From Zhengitettix transpicula (lineage: Eukaryota > Arthropoda > Insecta > Orthoptera > Tetrigidae), in NCBI GenBank assembly GCA_037074705.1, contig CM073590.1, forward strand, positions 137,163,600 to 137,227,599: a DNA stretch of 64,000 nucleotides, given 5' to 3'. Shown one piece after another: positions 24,131 through 35,300 of the stretch. The first letter of the stretch is position 1. Each line of letters starts with the position of its first letter. Under the pieces are notes generated by a model. It had not been told where the DNA came from. It made no database searches and saw only the letters and a program-made list of their open reading frames with translations. Position numbers and translations under genes: made by a program.

Positions 24131-25041
24131 TGAAATAAACAAATGGAAGGCTTTTATTAAATGAAAAGTTTAAACAATTAACAAACAAAATATTTATTTT
24201 ATTTTGTGGCAATAGAAGATAATTACAAACAAAATTTGAGATCTGTCCTCTCAGGGCCTTTACTGGGTTTAATAATGAACACAAAAAAATGTTGATTTAA
24301 AATCTTATTAACAAAACAGTTCACAATTTACCTAAACAATATGTCGATAGAATGAAATAAATTAAAAAGTAAAGAAATTAACTTTGATTGACAATTAAAA
24401 GAGAACGAAATCTGACTTTATCCTTTAATTTGCGTTTACAATATTATTCAAAATTATGTTACTTACGGACCGTCGGTCTGGTACCAGAACAATCAATTTT
24501 ACCTCGTTCGGACACTTTTACACTCTTTAATTATTTAATCTCAGGCCTTAGTTTTCACTGATTTTACACTTCACTTTAAAATTTGGCAAGATTCGCTGTA
24601 TTCCGTTGATTGCTCCGCTCCACAATAATTTACCAATGTTATTCCGCAACAATTCCTTCACGAAGATTGTACAAAGTTCTATTTTGACGAAACTGGTATT
24701 ACTTTACAATATTCACGTTGCAATATCTTGGTGAATGTTTTACTCTGATCAATTTTATAAAGACCGTTCTCTGCAACGTTTTCACCGTCGGCCGCTTCTA
24801 CTCTCCAATGAATCACCAACTTTATTATACTATGCTCGACGATTTCTGACATCTTTACAATCCAGACCACAACGACCAACTAACTATGCTTTAGCGCGCG
24901 TAAACGCCGTTCCGCGCTCTCAATAATAGGAACAGAGCTCACCACTCATTGTCGCTCGGATCGCCCTCGCTATAATACAAACTTTTCGCTAAACAATTCA
25001 AATTTATTTCAAAACAATTAATTGATTAATTAATTGGCATT

Positions 25042-25044
<3 letters not shown>
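24131..25044 (-). mobile_element. LTR L (914 bp), followed by PBS-like units
   Basis: Minus-strand start TGTAATGCCAATTAATTAAT, end TTTGTTTATTTCA. The family word (complement CTTTACTGGGTTTAATAATG) lies near 24258, and the GCGCGC/CATTGTCGCT region near 24895-24960 matches LTRs A, E and F. The (TA)n at 25045-25075 is its outer target tract. Confidence 0.78.
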
Positions 25045-25078
<34 letters not shown>

Positions 25079-25179
25079 TATCGGAGTGCAAACTGAGATT
25101 TATTTCGGGAAACCCTAAATAGAAACATTAACATATTTTGTGGCAATTATCCTTGAACGTAAAGAATTAAAAAACGTAG

Positions 25180-26280
25180 CATGAAGATTAATATTTAAGT
25201 AACAATAGAAAGCAAAATGCCATGTGCGCGTTTGAGCCCCTTTCTGACCACTGTGAGTCGTGGATCTTGCCAAATTGTATTAGTAGCTGGACTGTTGTGG
25301 AGTGATTATTCCTAAGGCCAAATCGTTTTGTGTACAGTGTTGTGTGATCCTTCGCAAAATGACCTTCTCGGCCACTTTACTTATGGAGGTCTCGGTTTGG
25401 ACCTGTAGTTGGTCGGAAGCTAGTGGTTTTCCCCGGGTTTCCAGCAGTCCGGGAAGTGTTGTGTTCGGATGATGGCAATCGTAATGTTAGTGATCCATTC
25501 CGAGTACTCGGGGCTAGAGCTGTTTGAATACTCGATTCTGAATGCCATCACGACCAGGCGATGAATTTGTCGTATATCCCACTGTGTTTTATCTATGTTT
25601 GTATGGCGTAGAAGCTCGGCGACTTCTTGAGATAACAATTTGTGTAAACACTTAGCCCGTTTCTTGTGTAAATATGTTTGTAAAGGATCGTCATTCGGTT
25701 GGAATGTCAGCCTTCGCTAAGTCGGAGTAGGCGTGTCCTGCAGGTCTGAGAAGCGTTGGTACTTGGTGTACGTGTAAAGTGTCGCCATCTGCCACGTGGA
25801 GCGTCTAGGGGTAACAGCCTGCGCCATTTCCTCTGATGACGGATCTTAGTCTGTTCATATATTTGCAATCTAGGTCGTTGCCATTACCGTGTAAGTTGTC
25901 GCGAAGCACCGTCGTGTGTTGGTGTAGAGTTGTCATTGGTATAGCTTCGGATACCGCATCCTGTATGGCAGTGATAAGGGAATGAACATACTGGTCAATT
26001 TCCGCCTCGCTGTTGATGTTCTTTGTGTGGTTAATGTTTCTACCAAAGGTTTCCAGAAATAAATCTCAGTTTGCCCTCCGACAGTTGAACATTATACGCT
26101 TTTTTTCTGTTCAATGTCCTATTACTAATTATCATTGGAAAATGGTCTCAAGTCAGATCCTGTATGACGGTGAGGTCAAATATAGTGGAGTTATTCCACT
26201 TAGTGTTCAGTTCTCGTTATGAATTAAAAATTGTGCAGTTTTCCCGTCCAAACGCTCCGTTAAACTTGCAACAATCCACT
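25180..26280 (-). pseudogene. Jockey-like LINE fragment (endonuclease end to RT start)
   Basis: Minus-strand frames give, in order, a decayed STIFDLTVIQDLT..DHFPM end of the APE endonuclease, a linker, then SSSPEYSEWITNITIAIIRT, QHFPDCWKPG, and after a frameshift SKVAEKVILRRI. This is the endonuclease-to-RT linker and beginning of the RT. Several stops. It lies just beyond LTR L. Confidence 0.7.
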
Positions 26281-27340
26281 TGCGCAAGTAAGATGTCGTT
26301 CTCTAAATTATTATAATTATACGAGAACGGATTACTAAGTCAACGGGAAAGAACTCTATTAGCTGAAATGAATAATGCAATGCCAATTAAATTGTGACTA
26401 TGCAGTAGAATCATTCTTCATAATTTGTCGTTCTTTTTGAAGAAACAATGGCGAACATCGAAAAATGAATTATATTGGTTAATATTATGTTTAATGGAGA
26501 AAGGAAATTTACTACTTTAATAAAATATTCGGCTGATCATTTCTAAAGAGCCACTATTACTGTACAAAAATGATATTTTATGTAACACATTGTTAATGGA
26601 TAGCCGATTAAGTTCTTTAATTATAATATACCTCGTTAACCGAGCAAATCAGAAGTAATTTTTCTTAATAACGGTTAAATCGCCGCGATTGATTCGTTAC
26701 ATCAGGGATTATTTTTAAAAATTAACTAATTTAGTTGATAACGGATCAGTCTATCTTCAATTTTCAGTAGTAATTGCTAGAATATTAATAATATAAATAT
26801 TTAGATTTAATAGAGTTCGTAAATTTTCATTCACTTTTTTGCATATGGAGACAATTATTCAGCACAAAATATTTTCAATTTTAGAGAATATTTTAATAAA
26901 TACGTTCTTTTAATGATTATCCGAGATGTATTTGTAATTTTTCGATTTGAAGTAATGTACGGCTAGAAAATATATAATAATATGTAACTGTTGAGTTACA
27001 GAATATACAATACACGGGCATGTACTAACGTTACGAACGTCATGAACATGAGAAATCTAATGATAAAAAGGAATACTGTATACAGAAACTTTTTATTATT
27101 AAAAGAAGTAAATGGCTATAATAGAGGAAAAGAAAATGCGTGGAATGAATAAACACAATCCTAAAATCAATCTTATAAAGAAACTTGAGAATTCAAGAAT
27201 GAACCAAATGTATGGAAAAATTAAAAAACCATGTACAAGGTAAAGGATAAAACAATAAAATAAGTAAAATTTAATTATGCATACGATTTCCAAACCGAAC
27301 AAATTGCACGTAGACAACAAATCTCTAACAGCAATTATAG
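26281..27340. other. Unassigned AT-rich DNA
   Basis: No gene or element boundary recognised. The final few hundred bases may be the decayed upstream part of the LINE that becomes readable at 27410. Confidence 0.35.
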
Positions 27341-27409
27341 AGGAATTAGTGCAAAGTATTTCATTAGCAAATTAATATGAAATGGCATTAAAATTAAAAG
27401 AAGAATGTT

Positions 27410-27620
27410 TTTCCTGAAGTAAGAGACGATGAATTAGAAACAATTGTTAAAGGTTTAAAAGGTGTTTTAGTATCAGACGGTGTTAGCTCTGAAGTTATCA
27501 GAAAGTTGTGGCCTGTTATTGCAAGTCAGGTTTACCTCATTGATAAGGAAACTTAAAAACCAAGACTGATGCCAAAGATAATGAATATAGCAATTGTGGT
27601 TCCTGTTTCTAAAGGAGCTC
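27410..27620 (+). pseudogene. LINE, left half (split by a 3-kb insertion)
   Basis: Translates as VRDDELETIVKGLKGVLVSD, GVSSEVIRKLW, then MNIAIVVPVSKGA, the linker and start of a non-LTR RT, and stops at 27620. The next expected residues (CRPINNLPVIEKI) appear at about 30660, so both halves belong to one copy. Confidence 0.7.
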
Positions 27621-28255
27621 TAAACGACTAACAAAAATTGCCGGCAATATTTTAGGAAACTATGGGCCGGCAACATTTCCGGCAATGTTACAGACAATAT
27701 GCTGCCAGTAATATTCCGGCAATACAGTGGAGCACAAGCATTTCTCGCGTACACGTAGTAAAATAATAATTGCCGAAAATGAAGCGCAGCATTAATTGTG
27801 ATAAAGAATTTAAAGAATGGAAGCAACTGGATTCGACCTTATTTAAACAAACGAGAAACACTTAACAATTTAAGCAACGAATTAATTCTTGACAATTACT
27901 TACTTCAAATTTCATCAGAATGCCGAAGGGGGACTTTCAATAGTTGCTTAAAAAATTGGGCCCATGATTGAGAAAAATGACACGGTGATGAGGAAAGTAA
28001 TACCGATCAGCCTTCGATTCCTAACGACGGGAGACTCTAAATCTTTGATGTATTAATATATAATCAGAGCATATGATGGTTCAATTTCGTACATCGTTCG
28101 AGAAGTATGCGTAGGTTTAGTGGAAGGATTAAATTAATTTATTAAAGTATGTACTTGCTAAGCCTCTTTATTTTTGAAATATTAATTAGAAATTAACTTT
28201 TTTTTTCGCGTACGTCATAACTGATGCCGAATTTGTTGGTTTTTGCCAAATATAT

Positions 28256-29713
28256 TGTAATGCATTGTGGGAATGCATTGTTTCGGAACAGCACACATGT
28301 TGGGAAGAGGACGCAAGGGCAAAGTAATTACGGGTCCTGTCTCGATGTGACAAGACAGAGCGGCAAGACATTTATTTCGGATGAAGGGTCTGGACCGGCA
28401 CAGGAAGTTGCAATGTGTACTTACGACGTATACAGCAAAAAAAAGGCACGTGGGTGGCCGGGTCGCAGGAGGGATCGGTTTAAGAGAGGCATTCGAGTAG
28501 CCGGTCCCAAAGTAATTATGTTAGGGCAGGCTATTGTCTCTGATTAATGGTCTGACAAGTGGCGTATTTACTTAGCATTTGTAAGGAAGGGTCTTGTGCA
28601 AGTCTTGTGAGGATGACAAGTCCAGAGTAATTGAGGGTGCAAAGTAATTGCGGGTCCTGCCTCGATGTGACATGACGGAGGGGCTAGCTATTTTGCTAAG
28701 GAACTGCAGCTGCAGATTGTAAATCTCAGTAATGGAGATTCTGTCACCGCGAAGATGCGACGTGGATCTTGGAACAAGAGGAAACGAGGAGGCTAGTAGT
28801 ATAAATATAAGCGATAAACTATTGTGATTCAGTCAGCGTGAGAGAGGGGTGCTGTGAGCATCGTGAGTAGAGTCAGCGTGGGAGAGGGGTGCTGTGAGCA
28901 TCGTGAGTTAGTCAGCGTGGGAGAGGGGTGCTGTGAGCATCGTGAGTAGAGTCAGCGTGAGAGAGAGGTGCTGTATGCATCGAGGAGTTTTGGAGATAGA
29001 GTGGAGGAGGGATGCTGTGGGCATCGAACTTGTAAGTTAGTTGGAGATGAGTGTCAGAGCGGAGGGTATGGAGAAAGAAAGCAGCCTGCGAGAGAAATAG
29101 AAAATTATTCAACTATAAACATTTTCATATTCAGAAGTTCAATCTGTATTAGTATCAAAATTTGACCAGTCTTCAATGGTAGGAGACCAGGATACAACAT
29201 CCAGCGTCGAGTAGTGTCACCACGAGCAACTGGGATATCCTTCGCCGGGTATGGAGAACCAGCTATCGTCGAACCAGTAATATGTGTTAGAGTCAGTGTG
29301 TGTAAACATCCAATCTATATAGTGCGTGTTTAATGAACGAGCCAAAGGTTCCTGAGAAATCGTGAGTTGAAATTTATGGTATTAACATGTGTAAACGTAA
29401 TTAAAGGATATAGTCAGATATCGTTCTCTTCTTGTGATAATAAAATAAACACTTGTAGATTTAGAAGCAATCTGTAGAATAAGTTCGTTAATAAGTTTCG
29501 TCGATACTTCTGTTTAATTTAAAGGTAAATGTTGGGTTCTTTTAATTTTTAAATTCTGTCCGTTATCAAACCCAGTAGAGACCCATGAGAGAAAGAGATC
29601 TTTTTATAATATTAAATATTAAATTCTGCTGTAAATTCTGATAATTATAAATAAAATTTATTTGTTGTTCATAAATATTTTATTTATTTATACGCCATTA
29701 TGTGTTTATTACA
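28256..29713 (+). mobile_element. Solo LTR C, long subtype (1458 bp)
   Basis: Start TGTAATGCATTGTGGGAATG, end GTGTTTATTACA, flanked by ATAT on both sides (28252-28255, 29714-29717). Contains four tandem units of about 40 bp (28832-28985: GTCAGCGTG..GAGAG.GGTGCTGTGAGCATCG). Then come CGATATC/GTAAACGTAATTAAAGGATA and the ATCAAACCCAGTAGAGACCC word near 29567. Inserted in the CCGGCAA element, which is inside a LINE. Confidence 0.82.
28832..28985 (+). repeat. About 40-bp tandem repeats within LTR C
   Basis: Four head-to-tail copies of GTCAGCGTGGGAGAGGGGTG followed by CTGTGAGCATCGTGAGTAGA, the last diverged. Similar diverged units occur in LTRs B and H. Position in the upstream half of the LTR suggests U3 enhancer-type repeats (inference). 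Confidence 0.85.
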
Positions 29714-30625
29714 ATATATATGTATATATGTATATATATATATATATATATGTCTTTGGTTTCTGCTCGCCAACCATCTTTCTTCGATCTCTATCTATAG
29801 TCCATCGACTTCACGCCCCATAATGAGGGATTTCAGCGAACTTCATCAATAAATTCAATAGTTTTCTCGTTGGACCAATTCATAAGTGGAATACTGAATA
29901 ATTTTACCCAGAGAACAAAGTGTAATACTAATTGTTAACACAGCTTCTGGAGCCAGCCTCCACTGAGCTTCACGCGATCGTCTGCCTGCCGAAGAACTAC
30001 TTTGCAAGTATAACGATTCAGCTACTAGCATCGCTGACTACTCATCCGCCAGCTGTAGCGGAGAAGAAGAAGAAGAAATTGGGTCGCAGAGAGCAACTCG
30101 TCGCCGCCGAAGCCAAAAAAACACCGCATTATGCTCAGAATCTTTATGAACTTCCATTGTTTTCAAAATAAGATTCTCGTCTTATTGAGTATAACAATGT
30201 AGTTCAGTTCGTTCCGAACATTCGACCAGTGCACATGATATTTTGAAAAGATAAATAAAATATTATTAAAAAACAGTCTCGTCATTAATCTATCAAGTTG
30301 TATCACGCATATTTAATTTTCTTCCCCTGTGGTGTCCCAACACAAGAAGTTTTTCTACAAACAAGCAAGTTAAATTTCCTCCACAAGCTTATACACTACA
30401 GAGTCCTCTAGGTGAGGTCTGGGAACTATTGTGGCCCGGCAATGTTTCCGAATTTTCGAACAGGACCGATATCTCCGGAAACACGCCAGCGAGTACTTAA
30501 AATGCTGGCAACATTGCCCAGAAATACTGAAATATTGCCGAGTGATTTGTATGTATTGCCGAAAGTGTTACTGGATTTAGAGCAATATTGCCCGGCCAGT
30601 ATTGCCGTAAAAAGTTGCTCGTTTA

Positions 30626-32180
30626 CAGGCCCCTTAAGATCAAGGGCAGTGGTAAGTGCAGACCTATTAATAATCTCCCAGTGATTGAAAAAATCACGGA
30701 ATCTGTGGTTTACGCTACATTAATGAAATATATAGGAGTTATTAATTTACTAAATGAATGCCAATCTGGGTTTAGAGAAAAACATAGTACACATTAAAAC
30801 TTGTTATCGAAGATTGGAATCAAGAAATAGACAGGGGACAGGGAGTGATAGCTGTATTCCGAGATTATATAAGAGCACTCGAAACCGTCAACAAAGAGAT
30901 ATTATTAAAAAATAATAATAATAAAAATAGCCAAATACAGACAAAAGAAATGATATAACTACCCCACAAGGTTTCTAGAAACCTTGTTCCTTTCTTCAAG
31001 TGCTTATTAAAAAAAGTTAAATCATATATAATACAACGGGTTAGGTATATGTCTGGTTATAGTATTACTTGACTGATACGTGTTAACAAGTGAGATTTAA
31101 TGCTTTTAAAGCGGGTGAGAGGGAAGTCAAAAATGGGTACCACAAGGAAGTAAATTGGGACCTATGCTATTTATAATATATATTAATGATCTACCTTATA
31201 TAGTAAAATTCTTATGTTGCGGATTATTCAGTTACATATATTTATTATATGAATGCACAGGAAATTATAATCAAATTGAATATTGAATTGATTCTGTTTA
31301 ATAAATGGTTAAAATTTCTTAAATCTAATTGTAGATAAGACTAAGGGTATAGTTATTGATAATGAAGAATTTAGAGTATACACAGAAGAGAGATTTTCAG
31401 TTAATATAGAAGGAAATAAAGTAAAATGGGTTCAAAAATTTAAATATCTGGGTGTATACATTAATAATAAACTTAGTTTTAAAGACTAGTTAGAGTATGT
31501 AAATAACAAGATAGCAATGAAAGTTAATTTATTGTACAAACTGAGAAACGTTTTGACAAAATCAGCGAATAAATTATTGTTTAAACTAATTTTATATCTG
31601 ATAGTGTTCTACTATACTGACGGTGGATGCAAAAAAAATATTTAGATATGTTACAAAAGAATTTAAATAAAGGGATGAGAACAGTATTGAATAAGAGACG
31701 TAATGAGCATGTAGGTAATATTTTGAAAGAACTAGGACATCTACTGATAAGGAGGTACAAACGGATGTTCTATCATTTATTTATAGATTGGAAAATGGAC
31801 TACTACCAGTTTATTTATCATGCATAATGGTAAGAACAGTGATATACATAATTATGAAACGAGACAAACAAGTTGCTTTAATATAAACCAGGCCCATATT
31901 AGTAGAAAGCAAAAGACTGTATTTCTTAAACGATTAATAATGTACAATAAATTACCACATGATGTTAAAAAGTTAACATCTGTAGGGCAATTTAAGAAAA
32001 ATTTTGAAAACTGGCTTGTAGGACAACATTGAATGAAGTAACATAATGTAATAAAATTTATGGTATTGGAAATGTTATGTGTAAAATTTTATGTGAATTT
32101 ATGCAGCAGTTATAGAATTGGTTGAAATTGTAAATTAATTAGACGCAAGCTATTTGGAAATTAATTAATTAATTGAACCA
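30626..32180 (+). pseudogene. LINE, right half (RT to 3' end)
   Basis: Continues the LINE cut at 27620: CRPINNLPVIEKITESVVYA, NECQSGFREKHSTH, then PQGSKLGPMLFIIYINDLPY (RT motif around 31150), KFKYLGVYINNKLSF, and a C-terminal domain ending SVGQFKKNFENWLVG. A fold-back fragment sits at 30909-31005. The YADD region is mutated. The 3' end is shared with the copy at 32885-33600. Ends about 130 bp before the ADPRS start. Confidence 0.8.
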
Positions 32181-32308
32181 ATTATAACCACATTTAACAT
32201 ACTACGGGGAATAATTAGTTACATATATCGATGTTATGGGTGGGGTAATATCGAACGCAGAAAGTCGATGGTTAATCAGCTGATCGTTGGCGGTTGTTGT
32301 TAATTTAA

Positions 32309-35300
32309 ATGAACACTTTAGTAAAAATGGATTCGGTTTTGCGAGCCAGTAAATTTAGAGGATGTTTACTCGGTTCATTGTTAGGCGATTGTTTGGGGGC
32401 GCCTTTTGAATGTGAAGAATCTGTTTCCAAGATTGTTTTGCAGAAATACCTTGATAAATTGGAAGGACCTTATTTTAAAGGTATAAAATAAATTCCCTAT
32501 ATGTGCATATGTTACTTAAAATAAAAATATAACAATATATTATTTATTGCCATAAGTTGCTACTCAAATTTTATGTGCAGCTCCTGTCAAACAGTACACA
32601 GATGATACAGCAATGACTAAGTCTGTAGCTGATTCATTAATTTCTTCAGGAGGATTTGATCCTTTAGACTTAGCAAAAAGGTAAGATCATTCAACACCAT
32701 TATTCTTTGCAACCTTCATCACTTTTATTCTGATATAGTTAAAGTTTGACTTAAATTGAAATAATATCCTCGCTTAGTTTATACTGTTAATTTTCTATAA
32801 CCAATTAACAAATGGGATATGTTTCCTAGTTTCTTGCAAAACTCAAAACTATTTTTATGAAAATATTATTATATTAGCTTGTGAAAAGCCCAAAATTTAA
32901 ATATCTGGGTGTATACATTGATAATAAACTTAATTTTAAAGAACATTTTGAATGTGTAAATAACAAGATAGCAAAGTAAGTTAATTTATAATACAAACTG
33001 AGAAAAGTTTTGTCAAAATCAGCGAATAAATTATTGTTTAAACTAATTTTATATCTGATAGTGTTCTACTATACTCACAGTGGGTGCAAAACAATTATTT
33101 AGATATGTTACAAAAGAATTTCAATACAGGGATGACAGCAGTATTGAATAAAAGATGTAATGAGCATGTAAGTAATATTTTGAAAGAACTAGGACATCTA
33201 ACTATTGATGAGAAGGTACAAATGTATGTTCTATCATTTATTTATAGATTGGAAAATGGACTACTACCAGATTATTTATTATGCTTAATGGTAAGAACAG
33301 TGACATATGAAACCAGACAAGCAAGTTCCTTTTATGTAAACAAGGCTGATAGTAGAAAGCGAAAGACTGTATTTCACAAAGGATTAATAATGCATAACAA
33401 ACTTCCACATGATATTAAAAAGTCAACATCGGTGGGCCAATTTATAATGAATTTGGGAAACTGGACAACATTAAATGAAGTAACATTGTTTAATGGAGTT
33501 TATTAAATTGAATATCTTGTGTATGAAATTTTGTGAGAAGTTGTGCAGCTATTGTATTATTGGATGATTGTAAATTAATTAGCCATGGGCTATTTGTAAC
33601 TAAATAATTACTGTTTATGTTGAGTCCACATTGTACCTTGACTACTGTTGAGCTTTTCATACAATAATGTTTCAAAAATTTTATTATTACTCTTATTTTT
33701 ACTCTTAAATATGTTTTTATAAATAAATGCACACAAGTTACTTGAGTTGATGTTTGTTTCAGGTTTGTTAGAGAATTTTTCAATGAACCTAGGAGAGGTT
33801 ATGGGAGCAATGTAATTGATGTTTTTTATAAACTTCGTGGTCAAAAATTCAAAGATCCATTTGGTCCTGCCAAAGAACAATTTGATGGATCTGGATCATT
33901 AGGAAATGGTGGTGCCATGAGAGTAGCACCTATAGCCCTGTTCTACTGTAACAATTATGACGAATTAATAAATATATCAAAACAGTCATCATATATAACA
34001 CACACTAATAAATTGGGATATGATGGCACAGTATTGCAGGTAAAGTTACTTATTATGCTTAATTAAACATACCTCTATAATTCCTATTTTTCTTTCCACT
34101 GTGCAATATTTATACCATTATAACTATGTCTCTTTTGCATCCTCATTATATGAAGTGTGTCTGCTGTTAAAGAATATAAATATAATTAACGGAAAATGCC
34201 ATTTTGGTTAATGTCATTTCTATTCTTTAGTAGTCAGTTTTGAGGTAAAGTAAACGATTCTAAACTGCATTTCAGGCTATAGCTATTCAACAGAGTTTAC
34301 TGTCTAATCCTGGAGTTGAACTGAACACTAAAGATTTCACCGATAAACTTATTGCAAAAATGTCTGTTATTGAAAAAGATGATGAAGGGTGAGTATATCA
34401 CTCAATATTTAAATTAAAATCAGGAATCTGAGTTTCTAAGCAGGAAGGATTACAACTACAGCTTTTAAAACCCACAGATTTTATATTTCAGAATTTAATT
34501 AATACTTCCTCATTATAAAAATGTTCATTTCCATAAAGATTTATATCATATCTGAGTTGTGATAAAACTGAACCATACAAAATGTCTTCCCTATTTTATG
34601 GAGATTGTCTACTGTTAAGAAACAATTGTGTATTTTTACGTACCTGAAACTGTTTTACATCCTATTTAGATTAGGCTTACAAGACACACAGGCATATCAG
34701 AAACAATTGAAAGAGATTCAGAAATTGCTTGAGATGGAGGGAGGAGCTCCTGATGAAACTGTTAGAAATAATTTGGGAACAGAAGTTACTGCCCTCTACT
34801 CAGTTCCAACTGCAATATTTTGCTTTCTGAGAGCTCAACACAATATAAAAGATATTGAGGTATACTTCAAATTACTTTTTAAAACTATTTAAGCATTAAT
34901 TTTTATATCCATCTATATTTTTTCTGGATATATAATATTTTTACTCATTTACAAGTTATTAATTACAATATTTTCTATTCTTGTATTTCCTCAGTTTTCT
35001 AATTTTATTGTTTTATTTTTTATTTGGTTGATTCTATTTAAGGGAATAAGCTGAGCATAAAGTTATAATAAAATTGGTAATGGCCAAATAAACTCGGAAT
35101 AAAAAGTTAAATAAACGAATTACAAACGAGTTTGAATTCAACACTGTGCAGTTAACGGCATGAGGTGCAGACCTTATACCTCCTGAGAAATGAGGTAAGC
35201 TTCTCTGAAAATTTGTTTGACATGGTGACACTGGCCCTTAATTTCATGTGAGACGTTAACTCTCTATTTATTGTTCATATCAATTTGGTATGGATAGGAA

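Larger units (their letters stand above)
27621..30625. mobile_element. DNA transposon-like insertion with CCGGCAA-rich termini
   Basis: Left end TAAACGACTAACAAAAATTG; complement of the right end TAAACGAGCAACTTTTTACG, an imperfect 27-bp or longer terminal inverted repeat. Both termini carry many copies of TTGCCGGCAATATT-like words (27640-27725 and 30425-30615). The element interrupts a LINE. No transposase recognised; an 80-codon frame at 29932-30171 is unassigned. It contains solo LTR C. A clear target duplication was not found. Confidence 0.6.
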
